A DNA stretch of 64,000 nucleotides from Lichenicoccus sp965213775 (GCA_965213775.1 CBDCAC010000005.1:186001-250000); one strand, 5' to 3'; positions 27,149-37,096 are shown, numbered from the stretch's first letter. Numbers and translations are program-made. Notes: generated by a model not told the origin, from the letters alone.

Positions 27149-27715
27149 TTGGCCGCAGACTTGACGACCCTGAAGGAAGACCTGACCCGGCGCATGGACG
27201 GCGCGCTGGAGACGCTGCGTCGCGACTTCACCGGCCTGCGCTCCGGTCGTGCCAGCCCGGCCCTGCTCGAGCCGGTGCGCGTCGAGGCCTATGGCGGCGA
27301 GGTGCCGATCACCCAGGTCGGCACCATCGCGGTGCCGGAGAGCCGGATGATCACGGTGCAGGTCTGGGACCGCTCGCTGACCGGTGCGGTCGAGCGCGCC
27401 ATCCGCGACTCCGGGCTCGGGCTGAACCCGTCGGCGGACGGGCAGGTGGTGCGGGTGCCGATCCCGCAGCTCACCGCCGAGCGACGCGTCGAGCTGGCCC
27501 GCGCCGCCGGCCGCTACGCCGAGAACGCCAAGATCTCGGTGCGCGGCGTGCGGCGCGACGGGATGGACCAGGTCAAGGGGTTCGAGAAGAAGGGCGAGAT
27601 CAGCGAGGACGACGTCGTCGACTGGTCGGCCGAGGTGCAGAAGCTTACGGACTCCTACGTGAAACGTATTGATGATAACTTTGCGGACAAGGAACGAGAA
27701 ATCAAGCAGGTCTGA
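27149..27715 (+). CDS. frr: Ribosome recycling factor
   Basis: 188 aa, the standard length; splits post-termination ribosomes with EF-G. TTG start at 27149 is supported by GGAGGTAGGCT just upstream and by the conserved beginning AADLTTLKEDLTRRMDGALE. Core motifs LRSGRASPALLEPVRVEAYG, VPIPQLTAERRVELAR and VRRDGMDQVK are present. The 81 bases after pyrH hold no gene. Confidence 0.96.
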   Translation: MAADLTTLKEDLTRRMDGALETLRRDFTGLRSGRASPALLEPVRVEAYGGEVPITQVGTIAVPESRMITVQVWDRSLTGAVERAIRDSGLGLNPSADGQVVRVPIPQLTAERRVELARAAGRYAENAKISVRGVRRDGMDQVKGFEKKGEISEDDVVDWSAEVQKLTDSYVKRIDDNFADKEREIKQV

Positions 27716-27719
27716 GGTC

Positions 27720-28535
27720 TTGGACAACAGCGAACCCATCGAGGTCGAGCGACTGGACAGCCTGCCCGCCGACGGGGGATCGTCGCGCGGTGGCGACCAG
27801 TCCGATCCGCGGCTGCCCGAACTCGGGCGGCAGGCGCTGCCGCGCCACGTCGCCGTGATCATGGACGGCAACGGCCGCTGGGCGGCGGCGCGCCGGCTGC
27901 CGCGCCTCGCCGGGCACCGTGCCGGCGCCCAGGCGGTGCGCCGCTGCATCCAGGCGGCGATGCAGAGCGGCGTCGAGTGGCTGACCCTGTACGCGTTCTC
28001 CTCGGAGAACTGGCGCCGGCCGGCGGAGGAGGTCACCGACCTCACCGGACTGCTGCGGCACTATCTGCGCCACGAGCTGGCCGAGCTGCACCGCGAGGGC
28101 GTGCGGCTGCGGGTGATCGGCGAGCGCGAGCGCTTCGACCGCGACATGCGCAACGAGTTCGAGCGCGCCGAGCGGCTCACCGTGGGCAACACCCGGCTCA
28201 ACCTGATGGTGGCGCTGTCCTATGGCGGCCGCTCCGACATCCTGCGCGCCTCGCTGCGGCTGGCCGAGGCGGTGCGGGCCGGGCTGGTGGATCCCGACCT
28301 CACCGACGAGGCCGGATTCGCCCGCTTCCTCAGCACCGACGGCATCCCCGACCCCGACCTGATGGTGCGCACCAGCGGCGAGTTCCGGCTGTCGAACTTC
28401 CTGCTCTGGCAGGCGGCCTACGCCGAGCTGGTGTTCCTCGACGTGCTGTGGCCCGATTTCGGACCCACCCACTTCGCCGACGCGCTGGACCGCTACGCCC
28501 GTCGCGACCGGCGCTTCGGTGCACGCCCTGGCTGA
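27720..28535 (+). CDS. uppS: Undecaprenyl diphosphate synthase (isoprenyl transferase)
   Basis: 271-aa cis-prenyltransferase making the C55 carrier for peptidoglycan and LPS. Motifs: HVAVIMDGNGRWAAARRLPR near residue 45 (catalytic Asp), YAFSSENWRRP, and the C-terminal DPDLMVRTSGEFRLSNFLLW. I choose TTG 27720, four bases after frr with GAGG just upstream; the frame continues back into frr but the extension is not conserved. About 45 residues precede the conserved core, longer than usual, so a still later start is possible. Confidence 0.94.
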   Translation: MDNSEPIEVERLDSLPADGGSSRGGDQSDPRLPELGRQALPRHVAVIMDGNGRWAAARRLPRLAGHRAGAQAVRRCIQAAMQSGVEWLTLYAFSSENWRRPAEEVTDLTGLLRHYLRHELAELHREGVRLRVIGERERFDRDMRNEFERAERLTVGNTRLNLMVALSYGGRSDILRASLRLAEAVRAGLVDPDLTDEAGFARFLSTDGIPDPDLMVRTSGEFRLSNFLLWQAAYAELVFLDVLWPDFGPTHFADALDRYARRDRRFGARPG

Positions 28536-29496
28536 GGCCGCCATCCCCCGCGACCTCCGTCCCGCCGCGCGCGCCGCGCCGGCCTGGCGCGACCTGCGGA
28601 TCCGGCTGATCTCGGCGGGGCTGCTGGCCCCGCTCGGTCTCGGCGGCCTGCTCAACGGCGGCTGGCTGTTCACCGCCCTGGTGCTGCTGGCGATGGCCGG
28701 TATCGGCCTGGAGGCTGCGGCGCTGTCGCGGCTGCGGTCCGGCTCGGCCGCGCGCCTGATGCTGCTGGCCTGGCCCGGCCTGTCGCTGCTGGCCGCCGTC
28801 GGCGTGGACTGGCTGACCGGCCTGCGCCTGCTGCTGGGCGGCTTCCTGCTCGGCCCGGCGCGCGGTGGCGCTGTGGTGCTGATCGGGCTCGGCGGCTTCG
28901 CCCTGATCTGGCTGCGCGACATGACCGGCACCGGAGCGGCCTCGCTGCTGTTCGTGGTGCTGGCGGTGTGGGCCAGCGACAGCCTGGCCTACTTGGTCGG
29001 CCGCGCCGTCGGCGGCGCGAAGCTGGCGCCGCGGGTCTCGCCGGGCAAGACCTGGTCGGGCGCGCTCGGCGGGCTGCTCGGCGCGATGCTCGCGGGTGCG
29101 GCGGTGGCGCTGCTGGTGCGGGGCCATCAGCTCCAGCCATGGGATGCGGGCTGGACCGGACGGCTGCCGCGCGGCGTGCTGTTCGGCGCCCTGCTCGGTG
29201 TCGCGGCACAGGCCGGCGACCTCGCCGAGAGCGTGCTGAAGCGGCGCTGCGGGGTCAAGGATTCCGGCCGGCTGATCCCCGGCCATGGCGGCCTGCTCGA
29301 CCGGCTGGACGGGCTGATGGCGGCAGCACCGCTGGCGGTGCTGTTCTCGTTCGGCTGCGCGCCGGGCCAGCCCTTCTGGCAGCTCGAGCCGCTGCATCCG
29401 CGGGCGATCGATCTCGACGCCCGGCACATCCCGCCGGGCTGGCTCGAAGGGCTGGTGATCCCGCGCACCGCGCCGGCGAGGGACAGGCAGCCATGA
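28519..29496 (+). CDS. cdsA: Phosphatidate cytidylyltransferase
   Basis: 325-aa membrane enzyme making CDP-diacylglycerol for all phospholipids. About eight hydrophobic segments, VSPGKTWSGALGGLLG, and the full CDS signature SVLKRRCGVKDSGRLIPGHG (residues about 238-257) running into GLLDRLDGL. GTG 28519 overlaps uppS by 17 bases. The C-terminal 45 residues extend past the usual end. The stop overlaps dxr in ATGA. Confidence 0.94.
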   Translation: MHALAEAAIPRDLRPAARAAPAWRDLRIRLISAGLLAPLGLGGLLNGGWLFTALVLLAMAGIGLEAAALSRLRSGSAARLMLLAWPGLSLLAAVGVDWLTGLRLLLGGFLLGPARGGAVVLIGLGGFALIWLRDMTGTGAASLLFVVLAVWASDSLAYLVGRAVGGAKLAPRVSPGKTWSGALGGLLGAMLAGAAVALLVRGHQLQPWDAGWTGRLPRGVLFGALLGVAAQAGDLAESVLKRRCGVKDSGRLIPGHGGLLDRLDGLMAAAPLAVLFSFGCAPGQPFWQLEPLHPRAIDLDARHIPPGWLEGLVIPRTAPARDRQP

Positions 29497-30677
29497 AGAC
29501 GGTCTCGGTTCTCGGCAGCACCGGCAGCGTCGGCTGCAGCACCATCGACCTGCTGCTGCAGGCGCCGGACCGGTTCCGGGTCGAGGTGCTGGTGGGCGGC
29601 CGCAACGCGGAGCGGCTGGCGCAGCAGGCGCTGGCGCTGCGCCCGGCACGGGTCGCGATCGCCGATCCGCAGGCGGCAGGGGAGCTGCGCGGCCGCCTCG
29701 CCGGCAGCGGCATCGCGGTGTCGTGCGGCCGCGAGGCGGTGTGCGAGGCGGCCGCGCAGCCGGTCGACTGGACCATGTCGGCGATCACCGGCGCCGCGGG
29801 CCTGGCACCGACGCTGGCGGCGATACGCGGCGGCGGTGCCGTGGCGCTGGCCAACAAGGAGGCGCTGGTGTGCGCCGGCGACGTGATGCTGCGCGCGGTG
29901 CGCGACGCCGGCGCCACCCTGCTGCCGGTGGATTCCGAGCACAACGCGATCTTCCAGGCGATGGCGGACCGGCAGCATGCCGAGGTCGAGCGCATCACCC
30001 TGACCGCGTCGGGCGGCCCGTTCCGGCAGGCCAGCAGCGAGGAGATGGAGCAGGTCCGGCCGGAGGCGGCGCTGCGCCATCCGGTCTGGTCGATGGGTGC
30101 CAAGATCAGCATCGATTCCGCCAGCATGTTCAACAAGGGGCTGGAGGTGATCGAGGCGGCGCGCCTGTTCGCGCTGCCCGAGGAGCGCATCGAGGTGCTG
30201 GTGCATCCGCAGTCGGTGGTGCACGGCATGGTGCATTACAGCGACGGCAGCGTGCTGGCGCAGCTCGGCGCGCCGGACATGCGTATCCCGATCGCCCATG
30301 CCCTGGCCTGGCCGCAGCGCATGCCGACGCGCTCGCCGCGCCTCGATCTGGTGAAGCTGGGGCGGCTCGAGTTCGAGGCGCCCGACCCGGTGCGCTTCCC
30401 GGCGTTGCGGCTGGCGCGCGCCGCACTTCGCGCCGGAGGGGCGGCGCCGGCGATCCTGTCGGCGGCCAACGAGGTCGCGGTGGAGGCGTTCCTGCTGCTG
30501 CGCATCGGCTTCCTCGACATCGCCCGGCTGGTGGAGCGCACGCTGCAGGAAATCGGCGACCAGGCTGCGGACTCCCTGGAATCCGTCCTATATTGGGATG
30601 GCGAGGCCCGCCGCGTGGCGGCGCTGCATGCCGCTCGCCTCGCCGCCGGCCCCGGGTCGCCCCCCTGGGCCGCCTGA
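29493..30677 (+). CDS. dxr: 1-deoxy-D-xylulose 5-phosphate reductoisomerase
   Basis: 394-aa second enzyme of the MEP isoprenoid pathway, NADPH-dependent. N-terminal VSVLGSTGSVGCSTIDLL binds NADPH; ALANKEALVCAG, VDSEHNAIFQAM (metal-binding Asp/Glu), TASGGPF and WSMGAKISIDSASMFNKGLE form the active site. Coupled to cdsA by a four-base ATGA overlap. Its product feeds, after several steps encoded elsewhere, the polyprenol made by UppS two genes upstream. Confidence 0.97.
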   Translation: MKTVSVLGSTGSVGCSTIDLLLQAPDRFRVEVLVGGRNAERLAQQALALRPARVAIADPQAAGELRGRLAGSGIAVSCGREAVCEAAAQPVDWTMSAITGAAGLAPTLAAIRGGGAVALANKEALVCAGDVMLRAVRDAGATLLPVDSEHNAIFQAMADRQHAEVERITLTASGGPFRQASSEEMEQVRPEAALRHPVWSMGAKISIDSASMFNKGLEVIEAARLFALPEERIEVLVHPQSVVHGMVHYSDGSVLAQLGAPDMRIPIAHALAWPQRMPTRSPRLDLVKLGRLEFEAPDPVRFPALRLARAALRAGGAAPAILSAANEVAVEAFLLLRIGFLDIARLVERTLQEIGDQAADSLESVLYWDGEARRVAALHAARLAAGPGSPPWAA

Positions 30678-30716
30678 CCGGACTGACGCCGCCGCGACGC
30701 CGAGGACACCGACCCC

Positions 30717-31835
30717 ATGCTGGCCCATCTGCTTCGCACCCCTCTCGCCTTCGCCCTGGTGCTGGGGGTGCTGGTGTTCATCCACGAGCTCGGCCACTAC
30801 CTGGCGGCGCGCTGGCGCGGGGTGCACGTGGAGATCTTCTCGATCGGCTTCGGGCCGCCGCTGCTGCGCTGGCACGACCGGGTCGGCACCGAGTGGCGGC
30901 TCTGCGCGCTGCCGCTCGGCGGCTACGTCAAGCCGCACGGCTTCGAGGGGCCGGAAGAGGCGGCCGCCGAGACGCGCGCCGCCTGGCAGCCCGGCCGCAC
31001 CTTCCACGACAAGCCGGTGGGCTCGCGCGCGCTCGTCATCGTGGCGGGGCCGGTGTTCAACTTCCTGCTCGCCATCGTGCTGTTCTGGGGCCTGTTCGCG
31101 GTCGCCGGGCGCCCCAGCATGGCGCCGGTGGCGACCATGCCGCCGGTGGTGGGCGAGCTGGTGGCGCACGCCGCCGCCGCCGCCGCCGGGCTGCGGCCCG
31201 GCGACCGCATCGAGGGGATCGACGGCGCGCAGACGGCGACCATCGCCGAGGTGCAGAAGCGCATCGGCGCCGCCCCCGGACGGCCGGTGACGCTGCGGCT
31301 GCTGCGCGACGGCCATGAGCTGACCCTGCCGGTGACCGTCGGCCGCGCCGGCGGCGGCGCGCGCCAGGGGGTCATCGGCGTGATGTTCATGGCGCCGCCG
31401 GCGACGCCGCTCTCGCCCGGCCGCGCCCTGGTCGCCGCCGCACAGGAGACCTGGCAGGTGACGGTGCAGACGCTGGGCGGCATCTGGCAGATGATCACCG
31501 GCCGGCAGAGTGCGGACCAGCTCGGCGGCCCGCTGCGGATCGCGCAGCTCTCCGGCCAGGTGGCGCAGCTCGGCGTCGCCAGCATGGTCGGCTTCATCGC
31601 GCTGCTCTCGATCAACCTCGGCCTGATCAACCTGTTCCCGATCCCGATCCTGGACGGCGGCCGGCTGCTGTTCTACGCGCTGGAGGCGGTGCGCGGCCGG
31701 CCGGTGCCGCGCCGCGTGCAGGAGTACGGCTTCCGCGCCGGCTTCGCCCTGATCGCATGCCTGTTTCTCTTCGTTACCTTCAACGATCTGTCGCATCTCG
31801 GCCTGTTCCAGTGGGTGGCCGGCCTGGTGGATTGA
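30717..31835 (+). CDS. rseP: RseP/site-2-type zinc metalloprotease
   Basis: 372-aa intramembrane protease. Zinc motif HELGH (residues 22-26) in the first membrane segment, PDZ domain about 115-200 (AAGLRPGDRIEGIDG), second zinc ligand motif NLFPIPILDGG near 304. In other proteobacteria it cleaves anti-sigma factors and signal-peptide remnants. The dxr-rseP-bamA order is conserved. Confidence 0.95.
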   Translation: MLAHLLRTPLAFALVLGVLVFIHELGHYLAARWRGVHVEIFSIGFGPPLLRWHDRVGTEWRLCALPLGGYVKPHGFEGPEEAAAETRAAWQPGRTFHDKPVGSRALVIVAGPVFNFLLAIVLFWGLFAVAGRPSMAPVATMPPVVGELVAHAAAAAAGLRPGDRIEGIDGAQTATIAEVQKRIGAAPGRPVTLRLLRDGHELTLPVTVGRAGGGARQGVIGVMFMAPPATPLSPGRALVAAAQETWQVTVQTLGGIWQMITGRQSADQLGGPLRIAQLSGQVAQLGVASMVGFIALLSINLGLINLFPIPILDGGRLLFYALEAVRGRPVPRRVQEYGFRAGFALIACLFLFVTFNDLSHLGLFQWVAGLVD

Positions 31836-31905
31836 GCGGCGGCCGGGCGGCGGCCGGCCCGCCGCTTGCGCAGTCACGGCCAATTCGGCTAGCTCCGCGC
31901 GGGCG

Positions 31906-34413
31906 ATGTCTCGCGGCCGGTCCGACCGGATGCGCGGGCCGACCTGTGGGGGATGGCTGCTCTTGTCCGGTTCACGTGCTGCGTTGCTGTCCTCCGTCTG
32001 CGTCATCCCGTTCCTCATCGGCGGCTCGGCCCAGGCGCAGTCCGCCGCCCAGCCTTCGCCGCAGCCCGAGCCGCAGCCCGCCCCCGAGGCGCCGCGGCAT
32101 CGCGCATCGGCCGGCCACCATGCCCGCCGCGTCAGCCACGCGGTGGCGTCGGGCGGCACCATCGCGGCCGTCGATGTGGAGGGCAACGCCCGGATCGAGA
32201 CCAGCACGATCCTGTCCTACCTGCTGGTGCGGCCGGGCGACGGCTTCGAGCAGGACCAGCTCGACCGCTCGCTGAAGACGCTGTATGCGACCGGCCTGTT
32301 CCGCGACGTAAGCCTGCAGCGTCGCGGCGAGACGCTGGTGGTGACGGTCGCGGAGAACCCGATCGTCAACCGCATCGCCTTCGAGGGCAACCATTCCTCC
32401 AAGGACGACGATCTGCGCAAGGTGCTGACCTTGCGGCCGCGCGCGGTCTACACGCCGGAGATGGCGCAGCGCGACCGGCAGAAGATCCTCGACCAGTACG
32501 CCGGCAAGGGGCGCTACGCGGTCAGCGTGACGCCGCAGATCATTCGCCTGTCGCACAACCGGGTCGACGTGGTGTTCCAGATCAGCGAGGGCGCGCTGAC
32601 CCTGATCGAGAAGATCAGCTTCGTGGGCAACAAGGCGTTCTCCGAGGCGCGGCTGGCGCAGGTGGTGACCTCCAAGGAGACCGCCTGGTACCGCTTCTTC
32701 TCGTCGTCGGACGAGTACAACCCCGAGCGCATCCAGTACGACCGCGAGCTGCTGCGACGCTTCTACCTGCGCAACGGCTACGTCGATTTCGACGTCTCCG
32801 ACGCGACCGCGGAGCTGTCGCCCGATCGCAAGTCGTTCTACATCACCTTCACCATCAGCGAGGGGCCGCGCTACCGCATCGGCAAGCTGGAGGTGCGTTC
32901 GAGCCTGCGGCACGTGGCCGGCGACAGCCTGCGTCCGCAGATCAGTTCGCTCGCGCATAAATGGTACGACGGCGACGAGGTGCAGCGCCTGTCGGACGCG
33001 ATGCAGGACGGGCTGCAGGCCGGCGGCTTCCCCTTCGCCCAGGTCAGGCCGGAGATCGCGCGCAACACCGAGACCCACGCCGTCGACCTGCTGTTCGACG
33101 TCAGCGAGGGGCCGCGGGTCTATGTCGAGCGCATCGACATCTCCGGCAACACGATCACCCAGGACCACGTCATCCGGCGCCAGTTCGAGATGGCCGAGGG
33201 CGACCCGTTCACGCCGACCCAGCAGCGGCGCACCAAGCAGTCGCTGGAGGATCTCGGCTTCTTCAGCTCCGCCAGCGTCGACACCGCCACTGGGTCGGCC
33301 GCCGACCGGGTGGTGGTCAACACCGGACTGGTGGAGAAGCCGACCGGAGAGCTGACGCTCGGCGGCGGCTACTCCACCGACGCCGGCATCCTCGGCAATG
33401 CCGGGCTGCGGCAGAAGAACCTGGTCGGCACCGGCATCGACGCCAGCCTGCAGGGCACCATCGCCCAGTACGAGAACCAGGTCGATTTCTCGCTGACCGA
33501 CCCATACTTCCTCGGCCGCAACCTGGTCGCCGGCATCGACCTGTTCAGCATCCAGACCGACAACCTGAACGTCTCGAACTACTACGAGACACGGGTCGGC
33601 GGCACCGCGCGGATCGGCTACGCCTATAACCGTTACCTGTCGCAATCGTGGAACTACTCGCTGATCGATCGCGACGTCAGCAACATCAACACCGCCGCGA
33701 GCCTGTTCATCCAGGAGGAATCCGGCCACTCGCTGCTGTCGCAGGTCGGCACCACGCTCGCCTACGACCGGCGCGACAGCCGGCTGCAGCCGCACACCGG
33801 CTACATCGTGCGCGTCGGCGGCGATCTCTCCGGGCTCGGCGGCAACGAGAAATACGTGCGCGGCAAGCTCGACACCGCGTACTACGTCCCGCTCGACCGC
33901 TTCACCAACAACCATGACTGGACGCTGGCGCTGACCGCCGGCGCCGGCTACATCGCCGACTACAGCGGCGGCCGGCAGGACATTGTCGACAACTTCTATC
34001 TCGGCGGCGACAACCTGCGCGGCTTCCTCGACGGCGGCGTCGGCCCGCACTCGGTGCCGACCGATTCGTACCCGGCGAGCGACGCGGTCGGCGGCCGCTT
34101 CATCTACACCCAGTCCACCACGCTGAACTTCCCGCTGCCGCTGGGTCCCGATCTCGGCCTGTCGGGACGCTACTTCGTCGATGCCGGCGGCCTGGGCGGG
34201 CAGCGCGTGATCACCACCAACTTCAGCGGCGTCGCCAATTCGGCGGGCCAGCATATCGGCGGCAACAACCTCGCCCCGCGTGTCAGCACCGGCGTCGGCG
34301 TCTCGTGGAAGAGCCCGTTCGGCCTGATCAACGTCGATATCGGCATCCCGATCATCAAGCAGCATCTCGACCAGACGCAGGTCTTCCGTTTCGGCTTCGG
34401 CTCGAACTTCTGA
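31906..34413 (+). CDS. bamA: Outer membrane protein assembly factor BamA
   Basis: 835-aa Omp85 protein that inserts beta-barrel proteins. N-terminal basic region and signal sequence (LLSSVCVIPFLIGGSAQAQ), a Pro/Gln/His-rich linker, five POTRA repeats over about 80-430 (for example VEGNARIETSTILSYL, FEGNHSSKDDDL, ISGNTITQDHVIRRQF), then a beta-barrel ending in the aromatic C-terminal signal RFGFGSNF. The conserved DNLRGFLDGGVGP lies in the barrel. The export signal starts unusually late (about residue 24), so an internal start is possible. skp follows after seven bases. Confidence 0.96.
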   Translation: MSRGRSDRMRGPTCGGWLLLSGSRAALLSSVCVIPFLIGGSAQAQSAAQPSPQPEPQPAPEAPRHRASAGHHARRVSHAVASGGTIAAVDVEGNARIETSTILSYLLVRPGDGFEQDQLDRSLKTLYATGLFRDVSLQRRGETLVVTVAENPIVNRIAFEGNHSSKDDDLRKVLTLRPRAVYTPEMAQRDRQKILDQYAGKGRYAVSVTPQIIRLSHNRVDVVFQISEGALTLIEKISFVGNKAFSEARLAQVVTSKETAWYRFFSSSDEYNPERIQYDRELLRRFYLRNGYVDFDVSDATAELSPDRKSFYITFTISEGPRYRIGKLEVRSSLRHVAGDSLRPQISSLAHKWYDGDEVQRLSDAMQDGLQAGGFPFAQVRPEIARNTETHAVDLLFDVSEGPRVYVERIDISGNTITQDHVIRRQFEMAEGDPFTPTQQRRTKQSLEDLGFFSSASVDTATGSAADRVVVNTGLVEKPTGELTLGGGYSTDAGILGNAGLRQKNLVGTGIDASLQGTIAQYENQVDFSLTDPYFLGRNLVAGIDLFSIQTDNLNVSNYYETRVGGTARIGYAYNRYLSQSWNYSLIDRDVSNINTAASLFIQEESGHSLLSQVGTTLAYDRRDSRLQPHTGYIVRVGGDLSGLGGNEKYVRGKLDTAYYVPLDRFTNNHDWTLALTAGAGYIADYSGGRQDIVDNFYLGGDNLRGFLDGGVGPHSVPTDSYPASDAVGGRFIYTQSTTLNFPLPLGPDLGLSGRYFVDAGGLGGQRVITTNFSGVANSAGQHIGGNNLAPRVSTGVGVSWKSPFGLINVDIGIPIIKQHLDQTQVFRFGFGSNF

Positions 34414-34420
34414 GGTGACG

Positions 34421-35332
34421 ATGTCCCATCCTCCTGCCGCTCCTCTCGGCGCCGCGGCGCTGCTCGCGGCCATCCTCTCGCTCTCGCCGTCGGGTGCCGC
34501 GGACGCGCAGGGCACCGGCTCGGGCTGGTTCGTGCCCAAGAGCCAGTCGGCGCCGGCCGCCTCCTCCGGCGGCCGCCATCGCGTCGCCCCGCCGCCGGAG
34601 CCGATCGCCGACCAGGGCGAGCCGGGGCAGGACCAGGGCCAGGGCCAGGCGCCGGGCCAGCCGCAGGTGGCACCGGTGCTGCCGCTGCCGCCGATCCCGG
34701 CACTGCCCGACATGCCCAAGGGCACCTCGCCGCCGACCCCGGTGGTGGGCGTGCTCAGCGTCCAGGACGTCATGCGCCAGTCGACCGCGGCGCAGCAGGT
34801 CGAGCGCACCCTCGGCGCGCGTCGCGACAAGCTCAACCAGGACGCGCAGAAGGAGCAGCAGAGCTGGCGCGACCTGCAGCAGCAGATCCTGAACTCCAAG
34901 GCGAGCCCCGATCAGCTGCAGTCGCGCAAGCTGGCGCTGCAGCAGCGCGTGGTGCAGGCGCAGCGCGATTTCCGCAACCGCAACCGCATCCTGCAGGAGG
35001 CGGCGCAGGTCTCCCTCGGCCAGGTCGAGCGCGAGCTGGTGCAGGTGATACGCCAGGTCGCCGCCGCGCGCGGCATGAACCTGGTGCTGCATCGCGAGCA
35101 GGTGGCGCTGAACATCAACGACTTCGACATCACCGTGCAGGTGGCCAATCAGCTCAACTCGACGCTGAACTCGGTGTTCATCCCCGGCGACGGCGTCGAC
35201 CCCGAGGAGCTGGCCAAGTCCGGCGCCTTCCCGACCACCGCGAACCCGGGCGCGCAGAATGCGGCGCCAGGGGCGACGCTGGTGAGCGCGCCGGGCCACG
35301 CGCCCGCCGCCAAGGCGCCGGCGAGGAAGTAG
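34421..35332 (+). CDS. skp: OmpH/Skp-family periplasmic chaperone
   Basis: 303 aa, longer than the about 160-aa E. coli Skp. ATG 34421 with GAGGTGA upstream; signal peptide to about ADAQ. A Pro/Gln-rich insert of some 75 residues separates it from the Skp core (VGVLSVQDVMRQSTAAQQVE, coiled coil KLNQDAQKEQQSWRDLQQQI, about 108-235). The C-terminal tail is Ala/Pro-rich. Standing between bamA and lpxD, it probably escorts unfolded outer-membrane proteins to BamA. Confidence 0.9.
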   Translation: MSHPPAAPLGAAALLAAILSLSPSGAADAQGTGSGWFVPKSQSAPAASSGGRHRVAPPPEPIADQGEPGQDQGQGQAPGQPQVAPVLPLPPIPALPDMPKGTSPPTPVVGVLSVQDVMRQSTAAQQVERTLGARRDKLNQDAQKEQQSWRDLQQQILNSKASPDQLQSRKLALQQRVVQAQRDFRNRNRILQEAAQVSLGQVERELVQVIRQVAAARGMNLVLHREQVALNINDFDITVQVANQLNSTLNSVFIPGDGVDPEELAKSGAFPTTANPGAQNAAPGATLVSAPGHAPAAKAPARK

Positions 35333-35346
35333 GCGGGGGCCGGCGC

Positions 35347-36417
35347 TTGCGCGCCGCCGGCGATCCGCGGTTCTTCGCCCGCAGCGGGCCGCACGCGGCG
35401 GCGGCGCTGGCCGAGCTGGTCGGCGCGCGGCTGGTGGCGCCCAGGGACGGGCGCGACACCGCACCGCTGCGCGGGGTGGCGCCGCTGCAGGCGGCGCAGG
35501 CGGGCGAGATCAGCTTCCTCGACAACCGGCGTTATGCCGGGCTGCTGGCGCAGACCGGGGCGGGTGCCGTGATCGTGTCGCCGGCATTCGCGGGCACCGT
35601 CCCGGCCGGCGCCTGCGCGCTGGTCACCGCGCAGCCCTACGTGGCCTGGGCGCGGATCGCCGCGCTGTTCCATCCGCCGGCCGCGGCCGTCCCCGGCATC
35701 CACCGCACCGCCCTGGTGGAGCCGGACGCGTCGGTCGATCCCAGCGCCGAGATCGGCCCGTTCACGGTGATCGGCGCACAGGCGCGCATCGGCCCCGGCA
35801 GCCTGATCGGCGCGCACGCGGTGGTGGGGGCGGCGGTGACGATCGGCGCGGACTGCCGGATCGGCGCCCATGTCAGCCTCAGCCATGCCCTGCTGGGGGA
35901 TCGGGTGACGCTGTTCCCGGGGGCCCGCATCGGCCAGGACGGGTTCGGCTTCGCGGTGTCCGAGCAGGGCTTCCTGACGGTGCCGCAGCTCGGCCGGGTG
36001 GTGATCGAGGACGATGTCGAGGTGGGCGCGAACACGACGATCGATCGCGGCTCGGCGCAGGATACGGTGATCGGCGCCGGCTCTCGCCTCGACAACCTGG
36101 TGATGATCGGGCACAACGTCAGACTCGGACGGTGTTGCATCGTGGTCTCGCAGGCAGGAATATCCGGCTCGACGGAGCTGGAGGATTTCGTGACGATCGC
36201 CGCACAGGCCGGGCTGATCGGCCATATCCGGATCGGCCGCAAGGCGAGGGTGGGCGCGCAGGCGGGCGTGATGTCGAACGTGGCGGCCGATGCCGACGTG
36301 ATCGGCAGCCCGGCGATGCCGTTCCGCGAGTTCTTCCGCAACGTGGCGACGCTCCGACGCCTGTCGCGCCGGCCGGCCGGACCGGGCGGGGAACCGGCAG
36401 GGAACTCGGATGGTTAG
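35347..36417 (+). CDS. lpxD: UDP-3-O-acylglucosamine N-acyltransferase
   Basis: 356-aa lipid A enzyme adding the N-linked hydroxyacyl chain. N-terminal uridine-binding domain (GEISFLDNRRYAGLL), then left-handed beta-helix hexapeptide repeats (IGPFTVIGAQARIGPGSLIG) with catalytic His in MIGHNVRLG and the C-terminal helical part. TTG 35347 is the first start in frame, 14 bases after skp behind GCGGGGGCC; it is not certain. Confidence 0.94.
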   Translation: MRAAGDPRFFARSGPHAAAALAELVGARLVAPRDGRDTAPLRGVAPLQAAQAGEISFLDNRRYAGLLAQTGAGAVIVSPAFAGTVPAGACALVTAQPYVAWARIAALFHPPAAAVPGIHRTALVEPDASVDPSAEIGPFTVIGAQARIGPGSLIGAHAVVGAAVTIGADCRIGAHVSLSHALLGDRVTLFPGARIGQDGFGFAVSEQGFLTVPQLGRVVIEDDVEVGANTTIDRGSAQDTVIGAGSRLDNLVMIGHNVRLGRCCIVVSQAGISGSTELEDFVTIAAQAGLIGHIRIGRKARVGAQAGVMSNVAADADVIGSPAMPFREFFRNVATLRRLSRRPAGPGGEPAGNSDG

Positions 36418-36460
36418 CGCCCGGCCGGGGCGGGATTGCAGGGAGTCGGGTTGAGCGTCG

Positions 36461-36997
36461 ATGGACGGGACACAGAACGATGCCGCCGAGGTCGCGCACG
36501 CTGGGAGCGGCGGGCTGGCGACGGGCGACACCAAGCTGGAGGCTCAGGTCGGCGAGCGCATCGAGCGGATCGACGTGCTGCGTATCATGGCGGCGATCCC
36601 GCACCGCTACCCGTTCCTGATGATCGACCGCATGGTCGAGGTGGTGCTGAACCAGTCCGCCATCGGCATCAAGAACGTGACCTTCAACGAGCCGCACTTT
36701 CAGGGACATTTCCCCGCTACCCCGGTGATGCCCGGGGTGCTGATCATCGAGGCGATGGCGCAGACCGCGGCGGCGCTGGTGGTGCTGACGCTGGGCGACG
36801 TGTTCGAGGGCAAGCTGGTGTATTTCATGACCATCGAGAACGCCAAGTTCCGGCGTCCGGTGGTGCCCGGCGACCAGTTGCGCGTCCATGTCGAGAAGGA
36901 GCGCAATCGCGGCAACGTCTGGAAGTTCCGCGGCGTCGCCCGCGTCGACGGCGTGTCGGTCGCCGAGGCGAGCTACAGCGCCATGATCATGCGGTAG
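36461..36997 (+). CDS. fabZ: 3-hydroxyacyl-[acyl-carrier-protein] dehydratase
   Basis: 178-aa hot-dog-fold enzyme of fatty-acid elongation; its 3-hydroxyacyl-ACP substrate is also used by LpxA and LpxD on either side. Motif HFQGHFPATPVMPGVLIIEA holds the catalytic His (about 84) and Glu. The first 35 residues (MDGTQNDAAEVAHAGSGG...) are a non-conserved extension; a later start cannot be excluded. A 99-base gap precedes lpxA. Confidence 0.95.
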   Translation: MDGTQNDAAEVAHAGSGGLATGDTKLEAQVGERIERIDVLRIMAAIPHRYPFLMIDRMVEVVLNQSAIGIKNVTFNEPHFQGHFPATPVMPGVLIIEAMAQTAAALVVLTLGDVFEGKLVYFMTIENAKFRRPVVPGDQLRVHVEKERNRGNVWKFRGVARVDGVSVAEASYSAMIMR

Positions 36998-37096
36998 GGC
37001 CGAGGACCGCCCGACGCGCACCCGCGCCGCGCCGCCGATATCGCCTGAAACATTCAGTGTCTTGGCTCGCTCCGCGCCGCGGGCGATGCCGTTACG